A DNA stretch of 33,997 nt, taken from an uncultured Erysipelotrichaceae bacterium (GTDB lineage Bacteria > Bacillota_I > Bacilli_A > Erysipelotrichales > Erysipelotrichaceae). The notes beneath the pieces are model-generated. The model had not been told where the DNA came from and did no database searches. It saw only the letters and a list, made by a program, of their open reading frames with translations. Position 1 is the stretch's first letter; each line of letters opens with the position of its first letter. Shown in pieces: positions 25,297 to 32,384 of the stretch. The position numbers and the translations under genes are program-made. The stretch spans positions 1 to 33,997 of the forward strand of contig CANDJN010000024.1 of assembly GCA_947385085.1 (NCBI GenBank). The letters are read 5' to 3'.

Positions 25297-26028
25297 ATGA
25301 AACACATATTAGAGGGCAATATTTCAGTAAAAGCCGCGCTTCTCGCAAAGCGCAGAAAAGTGGAACGTGTTTGGGTAGATGAAAAAAAACACGATCGGGA
25401 TACGCGTTTTATTCTTACCCAGGCTGTGAAGCAAGACATTGCAATTATAAAAACAACCCGCACAAAAATTGATGATTTGGCAAAAGGAAAAACCCACGGC
25501 GGCCTATTGGCAGAATGTGGAGAACGGACATATCAATCACTCGATGATTATCATGACCGCGGCCAGCTCTTCCTTGCCTTGTTGGAAGGAATTGAAGATC
25601 CCTTTCACTTTGGAGATATGTTGCGATCACTGTATGCGGCCGGCTGTGATGGTGTTATCATTCCACCCCGCAACTGGACAAGTGCCGCCGGAGTGATTGC
25701 CAAAGCAAGTGCCGGCGCCAGTGAATATATCGATTTAATCGTCGCCGATGATATGGAATCCCTTCTCAAGCAGTGTCATCATCAAGAATTGCAAATCGTA
25801 TGCGCATTGCGCAACGATACCGCTGTCAACGTTTATGATTATCACTTTCCCGCCAAAACTGTATTGGCAATCGGTGGAGCGATGCGCGGTTTATCGAAGG
25901 CAGTTACTGCCGCATGTGATCAGGCCATTTATATTCCTTATGCCAATGACTTCCGCAATGCCATGAGTGCCTCCGGCAGCGCCGCCATTCTCGCCTTTGA
26001 ATTTCTGCGACAGCGACGCAAAGCATAA
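25297..26028 (+). CDS. SpoU/TrmH-family RNA 2'-O-methyltransferase
   Basis: 243 residues from ATG 25297 (AGGTGA upstream). An N-terminal RNA-binding-like part (about 1-75) precedes the knotted SpoU domain. Motif 1 is EDPFHFGDMLRSLYAAG, with the conserved Arg at residue 110 but His104 where most members have Asn. Motif 2 is IGGAMRGLS and motif 3 is IPYANDFRNAMSASGSAAIL. The family methylates ribose in rRNA or tRNA (RlmB-like), using S-adenosylmethionine. The Asn to His change and the unusual motif 3 mean the exact target is uncertain, so no symbol is given. Divergent from nadE. Confidence 0.85.
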   Translation: MKHILEGNISVKAALLAKRRKVERVWVDEKKHDRDTRFILTQAVKQDIAIIKTTRTKIDDLAKGKTHGGLLAECGERTYQSLDDYHDRGQLFLALLEGIEDPFHFGDMLRSLYAAGCDGVIIPPRNWTSAAGVIAKASAGASEYIDLIVADDMESLLKQCHHQELQIVCALRNDTAVNVYDYHFPAKTVLAIGGAMRGLSKAVTAACDQAIYIPYANDFRNAMSASGSAAILAFEFLRQRRKA

Positions 26029-26073
26029 AAATCAATAACAAGTGCCGTTCTTCCTATCCTCACATAAGAAACA

Positions 26074-26120
26074 ACAAGAATATGCGGTGTCAAATACCTT
26101 GGCACCGCATTCTTGTTTAT
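26074..26120. terminator. Long hairpin between convergent genes
   Basis: Arms ACAAGAAT-TGCGGTG and CACCGCA-TTCTTGT, one bulged base and a 14-base loop, with short T-tails on both sides. It probably serves as terminator for both the methyltransferase (rightward) and the membrane protein operon (leftward). Confidence 0.6.
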
Positions 26121-26139
26121 GCATATCAAGACTGAGAAA

Positions 26140-26490
26140 TTAATCAGCGAATAAATAACCGCAGAAAATATAAATCATATTAATGAAGAAAGCATCCACA
26201 CCGAAAAAGTCAAAAGTATCCTTCATCATCGGCAAGGTGAAGTAACCCATCTGCATCAGCATTAACAGCACCATCACCAAAATAGCGAAGACCTTTTTAA
26301 ATACGGCAGGATTGCGGCGATTGCGATTGACATTTAACACCATGCCAAATAGAAACAGAGCCACAACAATTAAAAATGTAATGAGCGTCGGCGTAAAGGA
26401 AAACTGCAAAAAACGATTGATCATTTTCACCAATAAGGCAGAAATAAAAATAATAACAACCGGCAGACCCAGGCGTTTAGCATCACTCAT
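26140..26490 (-). CDS. Small integral membrane protein of unknown function
   Basis: 116 residues with hydrophobic segments near 9-27, 32-51, 68-86 and 95-114, separated by a basic loop (NVNRNRRNPAVFKK). Four spans are likely. No family was recognised. It starts four bases after the cyclophilin stop codon, and its ribosome binding site (GAGGAGTGA) lies inside the cyclophilin end, so the two are translated from one message with the upstream aspartyl protease. It is the last gene of that operon. Confidence 0.75.
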   Translation of the reverse strand: MSDAKRLGLPVVIIFISALLVKMINRFLQFSFTPTLITFLIVVALFLFGMVLNVNRNRRNPAVFKKVFAILVMVLLMLMQMGYFTLPMMKDTFDFFGVDAFFINMIYIFCGYLFAD

Positions 26491-26494
26491 ATCA

Positions 26495-26929
26495 TCACTC
26501 CTCTACTGTTATGGATTCTATCACATCGCCGTTTTTCATTTGGCGAACCGCATCCAACTGATCCGTTACTTTGCCGAAAACTGTGTGTACGCCATCCAAA
26601 TGCGGTTGGGGCTCATGACAGATAAAGAACTGACAACAGCCTGTATCCTTACCGCGATGTGCCATAGACATACTGCCGCTTTCATGGCGATGAGGATTAC
26701 CCTTTGTTTCACAGGGAATTGTATAACCCAAATCACCGGTACCATCCCCGTTAGGACATCCGCCCTGTGATACGAAATGAGGAATGACACGATGAAATGT
26801 CTTTCCATTATAATATCCTGACTTTACGAGCTTCACAAAGTTCTCCACCGTAATCTTTGCATCATCCGGATACAACTCAAACGGTATCTGTGCTCCGTTC
26901 GCCATTGTGATTTTTCCAACATATTTCAT
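26495..26929 (-). CDS. Cyclophilin-type peptidyl-prolyl isomerase
   Basis: 144 residues, a minimal cyclophilin. The active-site region FHRVIPHFVSQGG contains the catalytic Arg. GDLGYTIPCE, SMSMAHRGKDTGCCQFFIC and LDGVHTVFGKV follow in the usual order; GCCQFF replaces the common GSQFF. There is no signal peptide, so it acts in the cytoplasm. The proline isomerase reaction is well established; client proteins are unknown. It lies 20 bases after the aspartyl protease gene and 4 bases before the membrane protein gene, so the three form one operon. Start follows AAAGGAAG. Confidence 0.93.
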   Translation of the reverse strand: MKYVGKITMANGAQIPFELYPDDAKITVENFVKLVKSGYYNGKTFHRVIPHFVSQGGCPNGDGTGDLGYTIPCETKGNPHRHESGSMSMAHRGKDTGCCQFFICHEPQPHLDGVHTVFGKVTDQLDAVRQMKNGDVIESITVEE

Positions 26930-26949
26930 TTTCTTCGCTTCCTTTCTTT

Positions 26950-27924
26950 TTACACGATTAATGCCATAGCCTGATGATTAATCAGGCGAATCCGGCGATT
27001 TCTGAATATTTCATTTCCCAAAATTCCATCGAGCTCCACATTGCGAAACACTTCCGTTTCTGCAGTATGTACATTGCGCAGGCTGATATTGGCGCGATCA
27101 AGATATAGATTCATTTTGGGAACGATGCGGGTCGTCATCGCTTCCATGCCATGAACACCATAGCCAAGCATCTGCGATTCTTGGCTCAGCGGATATGCTA
27201 ATTTCTCCATCATCTTTAAATTGACCCAGCTGTATCGAGCACCGCTGTCAAATCCCATCACCAGCAGATTTTGATGCTTATCCTTGGTTAAAAAAATGGG
27301 AAACATCGTCGTTACCATATTGGGATGCGCAAATGTATAGCGATTTTTTACCACCTTGAATTTCTTATCTACATCATCCATTTCAAAATCCAGGCGAGAT
27401 AATACGTCCCAGCCAAGAATACCGGCAAAACGAAAGGCACTCCAATGGGTCAGAATTGCAGGAAGCAGTGAAGATTCCAGCATCACCATCGGAAGGTTTT
27501 GTATTGTCAATGAGCCCAGTTTCATTGTATCCATCATATAACCGGACATTGATTTTTCCTTACCGCCTACCGAACGGATTGCCAGTGCTCCCTGTAACTT
27601 TTTTAACGGATGATCCTGCAGCACCTCCATGCATATGCTTGAAATCTGTGCGCCGGTATCGACCACAAACCAATAAATTTTTTCCCCTATCATTAGGGGA
27701 ATTAAATACAGACCAACAATACTGCGCCTCATTCGCACATCAAACGATTCTTCCTGCCAGATCAATTTCACATCCGCCTCTTCCTTAAGCAGGTCGTGAT
27801 AAACACGCTGGGGAGTATAGGAAGCCAACTGCTCGTTTAAGCGTTGTCGTGTTGCCTGTGTTTCTGCATCATCACAGACCGTTTTTGCGACGGTGGTGAC
27901 ATGGCATTGATGAATTAATGACAT
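26950..27924 (-). CDS. Two-lobed retropepsin-like aspartyl protease
   Basis: 324 residues. Two active-site triads are visible in one chain: FVVDTGAQIS (Asp89) and MGFDSGARYS (Asp226). Each is followed about 78 residues later by the hydrophobic-Gly motif of aspartyl proteases: AGILGWDVL (167) and DGILGNEIF (299). This is a pseudo-dimer, each half resembling a retroviral-type protease subunit, so it could work as a single chain as pepsin does. No signal peptide or membrane segment is seen, so it should be cytoplasmic. Start ATG 27924 is the first in-frame start after a stop; its ribosome binding site is poor. First gene of an operon with cyclophilin and a membrane protein. Substrate unknown. 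Confidence 0.82.
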   Translation of the reverse strand: MSLIHQCHVTTVAKTVCDDAETQATRQRLNEQLASYTPQRVYHDLLKEEADVKLIWQEESFDVRMRRSIVGLYLIPLMIGEKIYWFVVDTGAQISSICMEVLQDHPLKKLQGALAIRSVGGKEKSMSGYMMDTMKLGSLTIQNLPMVMLESSLLPAILTHWSAFRFAGILGWDVLSRLDFEMDDVDKKFKVVKNRYTFAHPNMVTTMFPIFLTKDKHQNLLVMGFDSGARYSWVNLKMMEKLAYPLSQESQMLGYGVHGMEAMTTRIVPKMNLYLDRANISLRNVHTAETEVFRNVELDGILGNEIFRNRRIRLINHQAMALIV

Positions 27925-28215
27925 TCAAACGTCGAGTAGCCTTTGCCTCGACCTTCACTTCCTTTCATCCACATTCATCTGCGCTGCGTATTTCATTTCA
28001 ATCATCCTTGTTCACTCATCGGATCATTGGCTCAGCCATCATCGGCAATGTATTCACTATGAATCGGCGCACCTTAGGTATTTATTATAGCACATTCTTC
28101 ACAAGCGTGTGATGCAGATTCGTGAATTTATGGGAATTCCCTTTCATTACTCATCTCCCTTCTCAATCACACTCCTTTCCGTGATGAGCTTTCGACACCA
28201 TTATATGTTGGAAAC
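27925..28215. other. Leader and intergenic region upstream of the aspartyl protease operon
   Basis: A minus-strand extended -10 promoter (TGC then TATAAT, 28082-28087) would give a leader of about 150 bases. The leader has several tiny in-frame ATG-led peptides, including one of 13 codons, but none has a convincing ribosome binding site. One upstream frame ends in TGA directly abutting the protease ATG, which could couple translation. The part from 28091 to 28215 holds no gene. Confidence 0.4.
28082..28090 (-). promoter_or_regulatory. Extended -10 promoter of the protease operon
   Basis: Minus-strand TGCTATAAT, a perfect extended -10; the -35 region is poor. Confidence 0.55.
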
Positions 28216-28255
28216 CAAAAAAAAGAATCAGCCGGCATATAGCAGACCGATTCTT
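28216..28255 (-). terminator. Terminator of the Bax-inhibitor-1 gene
   Basis: Minus-strand stem AAGAATC/GATTCTT, with extra inner pairing, followed by eight or more T residues, directly past the stop codon. Confidence 0.8.
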
Positions 28256-28262
28256 ACTTTTA

Positions 28263-28979
28263 TTAATTACGATTGTTTTTTCCAAGAATTTGTAGAATAC
28301 GCAAGAACAAGTTGATGAAATCCAAATACAATTCCAGTGCGGAATACATGGACAGTCGGGAAAGCATTAATTCATCTCCCTGATGCTGCTCAAATAATTT
28401 CTTCATTTTCTGCGTATCATACGCCGTTAACAACGTGAAGACAACCAGGGCAATCGAGCAAACCACGCGATCCATAGATTCCAGATTGATAAACAATGAT
28501 AATACGTTAAAAATGATAATCGCAAATAAGCCCACCATTAACACCGGCGCAATCTTTGCCAAATTCATTTTTGTCGTAAAACCAATCACACACAGAGCCG
28601 CAAAATAAATACACGTAATTCCGAAAGCCAGATAAATCGTTTCCGAATCGTATACATATTGCAGGATCGAGAAAGTAAAGCCCGTCAATACCGCATAAAT
28701 AAAGAACATTAAACGAGTCGTATTAATCGATGCTTTAAACAGTCTTGCGGTAAAGGCTATTGCCACACCTAATTGTGCAATAATCAAGACATAGTGCAAA
28801 TACGGAAAACTGATCCACAACCGTAAACCCATGTAATTGATATTTAATACATAAGCGGTTATGGCAGTAACCAATAGTCCCAATGCCATAATGCCAAATG
28901 TCTTTGCCGTATATTTTTCCAACGTCGTATGGGCACCAAAAGATTGGGAATCAATTTCAAAATTCTCTTCTTCGTACAT
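28263..28979 (-). CDS. Bax inhibitor-1 / YccA family membrane protein
   Basis: 238 residues with seven hydrophobic segments beginning near residue 28. Family marks include the N-terminal KTFGIMALGLLVTAITAY, the central YAVLTGFTFSILQYVY, and the C-terminal TAYDTQKMK followed by ALELYLDFINLFLRILQILG. The bacterial relative BsYetJ is a pH-sensitive calcium leak channel; whether this one conducts calcium is inference. It has its own promoter and terminator. ATG 28979 follows AAGGAGG. It lies 80 bases after the HprK/PEPCK-like gene on the same strand. Confidence 0.93.
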   Translation of the reverse strand: MYEEENFEIDSQSFGAHTTLEKYTAKTFGIMALGLLVTAITAYVLNINYMGLRLWISFPYLHYVLIIAQLGVAIAFTARLFKASINTTRLMFFIYAVLTGFTFSILQYVYDSETIYLAFGITCIYFAALCVIGFTTKMNLAKIAPVLMVGLFAIIIFNVLSLFINLESMDRVVCSIALVVFTLLTAYDTQKMKKLFEQHQGDELMLSRLSMYSALELYLDFINLFLRILQILGKNNRN

Positions 28980-29004
28980 ATAGAAACCTCCTTATTTCAT
29001 ACCT

Positions 29005-29033
29005 ATTATACTCGAAACATGTCACAGATGCAA
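29005..29033 (-). promoter_or_regulatory. Promoter of the Bax-inhibitor-1 gene
   Basis: Minus strand: TTGCAT (29028-29033), 17-base spacer, perfect TATAAT (29005-29010). Confidence 0.8.
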
Positions 29034-29059
29034 TTTTCTTTCTTATCATTGTGATTGTT

Positions 29060-30757
29060 TTATTCACTTTTTTCAATAAAATCCAAGAGCTGCTGCGCGG
29101 CAACCTCTAGACCCTCGCGATTTTCCTTGTTGAATCCAAGATGAGTATAGATTTCACCAATAAAGATATGCTGATCACGCATACATTGGAAAATCTCATC
29201 AATCAGTGGTTCGCATAATTCCTGTTTCTGCATTGGACCAAACGGATTCGCAAAATAAGTTGTGGAAATACCCACTTCCTGCGTCGTACCCAATGCCATT
29301 CGCTTTCCTTCCTTACAAGTAGCTTTGGCATCCTCCAAATCCTCAAAGTAATGAAGACCCAACTTATCATCATAATTGTTCGCATACGCAAACAGATCAA
29401 TTTTATGATTGGTCGCCACAATATCATAGGATGCGGCCGGAGTAATAACACGAGAATTGCTCGATTCCGGATTCATGAATATCGAACGGTCGATGTCGCG
29501 ATAAGGAGTACCGGGATCCAAATCGTCCAAGCGAATAAAAGCACCGATTTCCGTTCCCTGACCATAAGGGATATCCTGTTCCAGATGAATCGTTCCCATA
29601 TCGTCAAAGATCACTTCAATATCCTTAATTTTATCGCGGCCCAGTGTTTTTAATGCTTCTATGGATTCACTCTTGCCGGCGCCCGAATCCCCCATCAGCA
29701 TAATTCCTTTGGATTTACCGCTTTTGAGCGTAATATTCACAAACGCGCCGTGAATCGGCAGCCACCCCTTTGCCATCTGCGCCAAATTATGGAGTGTCAA
29801 GCTCATTTTTTTAATATAGCCAAAATAATCAATCCGCTCATGATAGGACACGCATCCCACCCAAATATCTTCCTCTTCATCATGATAGAACGTCGTTTGT
29901 TCCTTACCATCCTCGTTGCCAAACAAACAGATCAAATCAGGCTTTTGGCGGCATTCATCCTCATTTGCCAATTCAAAGAGATTAGCCAAGGAAACAGCCG
30001 ATGCGATAAAATCACGATGGAAATAAATAAAAGCCAACAAGGAACCGATCTTTGCCGGATAACAGAACCACTCATCCGGATTACCGGTAAATTCAGTCAT
30101 CGGATTGCTGTCTCGCTCCGTAAACATACCGGTGCGCTTATTGCTTTTAGGATGAAGGATCAACGGTGTTCGCAACATCACGGAATCGATAAACCATATA
30201 TCCTTTAATGCCGCATACGTATCACTCAGTTTAACCGGAGTTTCGCGAATTGCGATCGCCGCATTGGTTCCCGCCTGCATTTGTCGATAGATACTGTTTT
30301 TACGTCCCAAGATCTTTTCTTCCACATCACGATAGATTTTACGAATCAATGCATTAAAGCCGGAATCTGCGGAAACAAAGCTAGATTCCTGGATTGCCAT
30401 TCCCCGTCCGGCATTGATAATTGAAAAACGCTGATGATCCTTCCAAAAATCATAAAAGGATTCAATAAAGTTCAATAGTTTTTCTTTATCATTTAAATAG
30501 GAACTATCAATTTCATCTAATTCCAGCACCATCATCTGCCGCAGTACCTTTATCATTTCAAACGTAGCTTCACGCGGTGTCTTGCCGTTTAAAATATAGT
30601 AATAAATATCTTCATGATGATCTTTAGCATAATCGATATAATGACGCAATACATTGGCGAATTCCGGAGAAGCTAACAGGCCCTTTTCTGAACGAGGATA
30701 GGCCGCATTATAATTAATGATCACCAATCCGTTGTTCAAGTATAAGTTTTCTTTCAT
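29060..30757 (-). CDS. HprK/PEPCK-superfamily P-loop protein, unknown substrate
   Basis: 565 residues. The nucleotide-binding Walker A is GDSGAGKSE (356-364), preceded by PIHGAFVNI (His336) and followed by VIFDDMGTIH (383-391). This order (HG-x-x-V, GDSGxGKSE, DD) is that of HPr kinase/phosphorylase and PEP carboxykinase. It is not an ordinary HprK: that is about 310 residues with a different N-terminal domain. Here about 330 residues precede the core, without a recognised domain, and about 160 follow. A kinase or phosphorylase role is inferred; the substrate is unknown. A degenerate relative lies at 16540-17949. ATG 30757 follows GAAAGGAG. Confidence 0.75.
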   Translation of the reverse strand: MKENLYLNNGLVIINYNAAYPRSEKGLLASPEFANVLRHYIDYAKDHHEDIYYYILNGKTPREATFEMIKVLRQMMVLELDEIDSSYLNDKEKLLNFIESFYDFWKDHQRFSIINAGRGMAIQESSFVSADSGFNALIRKIYRDVEEKILGRKNSIYRQMQAGTNAAIAIRETPVKLSDTYAALKDIWFIDSVMLRTPLILHPKSNKRTGMFTERDSNPMTEFTGNPDEWFCYPAKIGSLLAFIYFHRDFIASAVSLANLFELANEDECRQKPDLICLFGNEDGKEQTTFYHDEEEDIWVGCVSYHERIDYFGYIKKMSLTLHNLAQMAKGWLPIHGAFVNITLKSGKSKGIMLMGDSGAGKSESIEALKTLGRDKIKDIEVIFDDMGTIHLEQDIPYGQGTEIGAFIRLDDLDPGTPYRDIDRSIFMNPESSNSRVITPAASYDIVATNHKIDLFAYANNYDDKLGLHYFEDLEDAKATCKEGKRMALGTTQEVGISTTYFANPFGPMQKQELCEPLIDEIFQCMRDQHIFIGEIYTHLGFNKENREGLEVAAQQLLDFIEKSE

Positions 30758-31124
30758 AGAAGACTCCTTTCGATAACATTTATATGCAAGGAGATTAAAA
30801 AAATCCCACTGTGTATATTATACTATATTTTATATCAATAAGAAAGGATATTTGCATTTTCTTACATTTATGAAATAATTTTCATTTAAATAAACATGCA
30901 CCATATCTACCAATGTGTATTTTATGAGAACCGCTCCATAAAGATGCTTATTCCTATGAATTTCCACGATGTTTTGCCCAAAGCGAATTTCATTAAATAA
31001 TGAGCTATTTATACCTTCATCCTGCCATTGGCAAGCTCTTGTGCTACAAAGGGAGAGAAGTAGAACGGCACTGTTAAAATTCTCCGGTTCACGTCATAAC
31101 CGTAATTATTTTTGGAAACTCGAT
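30758..31124. other. Gene-poor stretch upstream of the P-loop protein
   Basis: An AT-rich section (30790-30860) presumably holds the leftward promoter of the P-loop gene; a minus-strand TATAAT at about 30813-30818 lacks a good -35. From about 31009 to 31125 a minus-strand frame is open and ends NRRILTVPFYFSPF...ANGRMKV before a stop. It overlaps the end of the decayed ATPase and could not be assigned. Confidence 0.35.
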
Positions 31125-31503
31125 ATGGGCCATTGTCAGCCACTGAATCGAAGATGCAAAATCCCTTGTTTTACGCTTTTCTTCCACAAGCCCCGGAGAG
31201 AAGTTCTTTGACTCTTTATTCAATTCCCTATTAATAGTGTATCATCGGTAATCTGCTTGCCGTTCAATAGCGAAATATATTCAATATTCTTTTTCGCATT
31301 TGCGGTTGTGGAACAGAAATCGCTGATTTCATCTTCAATTTTGCAGTCAATGTATATATAGTTATCCTTATAATATGCTTCTGCAAAAATATCCTTAATA
31401 AGATAAGTCTTTCCAACCTGTCTTGCTCTCCCCATACGATTAACGGTTTTTTATGTTCGTTATGATTCTAATCAATCAATTTCTGCGTCGCATTACATTT
31501 CAT
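31125..31503 (-). pseudogene. Decayed AAA/DUF4143 ATPase with internal deletion
   Basis: Minus strand. An original start with a good GGAGG site remains at 31503 (MKCNATQKLID), then a TAG stop at 31468-31470, then a frameshift, then the Walker A region GRARQVGKTYLI. The frame continues to DDTLLI, where Walker B should follow, but the sequence jumps straight into a DUF4143-type segment (NRELNKESKNF, later KRKTRDFASSIQWLTMAHI) in another frame. So the middle of the gene is deleted and the end is lost. A different subtype from the intact gene at 5488-6693. Confidence 0.8.
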
Positions 31504-31900
31504 AAATACGCCTCCATAGATTTTTACCAACGTTATCGTATCGTAATTTGCACCTACAAGCAGGATTATATGCTTGTTATTTGCACCTTTTTCATAGTTT
31601 ATTCATTCATTAATTGCACCAATACACTTTTTTACTGTATTCCATTCTTATGATACCCTATCGAGATTGATTTTTTGGCTATTTACGAAAGAATGATATT
31701 ACCGATATGAAAACACTCTCGCTTATACTTAAATGCAGAAAAGTGCCGTATCACCAGCGCCTTTCTGAAATCCTCGAAGTGTACTACCTAAAGTGATATT
31801 GTACCCTGTTCGTCAGCGGTGATGATCTGTTCATCTGTCTGCTTCCTTATCACCTTAAATATCATGGTTTTAGGCTTATGAATTAGATGAACATTGTCTT
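31504..31900. other. Debris between decayed ATPase genes
   Basis: No intact gene. Contains one half of a degenerate direct repeat (31717-31795) and otherwise unassigned AT-rich sequence. Confidence 0.4.
31717..31795 (-). repeat. Degenerate copy of an ATPase gene segment (direct repeat)
   Basis: About 79 bases resemble 32232-32310. On the minus strand this copy reads EDFRKALVIRHFSAFKYKRE, against EDFGKALVSWRFSAYKNKRG in the other copy. The similarity is at protein and DNA level, so it is a remnant of a related gene or of a tandem duplication. Confidence 0.7.
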
Positions 31901-32310
31901 TCAATATTCATCGCTCAATAAGAAGTCGGCGATATGCATTGTCTTGATGCCTTGAACATTGCCGCCGACAAATTCGTCTGTCCGCAGAACATACTTAGGA
32001 TAAATATCATGGATATTAAGCAGTCTTTTGTATTCGCGCTGCTAGGTTTCGGATGAGCAAATTTCCTGTGTTACCTGGATATATAGTTTACTTTCTTGCT
32101 TGGTGGCAACAAAATCGATTTCAGCATTGCCAAGCTTGCCGATATATACATCATAACCGCGGCGCAGCAGCTCCAAATAGACTATGTTTTCAAGCATAGC
32201 GGCTACGCTGTCCGGCGTGGAATAAAGATAGCCTCGTTTATTCTTATAAGCAGAAAAGCGCCAGCTCACCAGCGCCTTGCCGAAATCCTCCATGTGTACC
32301 ACTTAAAGTG
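31901..32310 (-). pseudogene. 3' remnant of a second AAA/DUF4143 ATPase gene
   Basis: Minus strand. It encodes the DUF4143 C-terminal part: LENIVYLELLRRGYDVYIGK, almost identical to the intact ATPase at 5.5 kb, then EIDFVATKQESKLYIQV. A TAG stop (32042-32044) interrupts it after CSSET. Beyond the stop the same frame goes on as QREYKRLLNIHDIYPKYVL and ends HIADFLLSDEY with a natural stop at 31901, the proper family C-terminus. So one nonsense mutation plus loss of the 5' half inactivated it. Confidence 0.85.
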
Positions 32311-32384
32311 GATAACCTTGTTATGGATAGATTTATCACGATATATAAAAGATATCAATATCTGCGATACTTCACTCAGTATAC

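Noticed and set aside
26312..26770. Plus-strand 152-codon frame
   Set aside because: Antisense to the cyclophilin and membrane protein genes, which are better supported.
27925..28081. Short upstream peptides in the aspartyl protease leader
   Set aside because: Several exist but none has a good ribosome binding site or a regulatory codon run.
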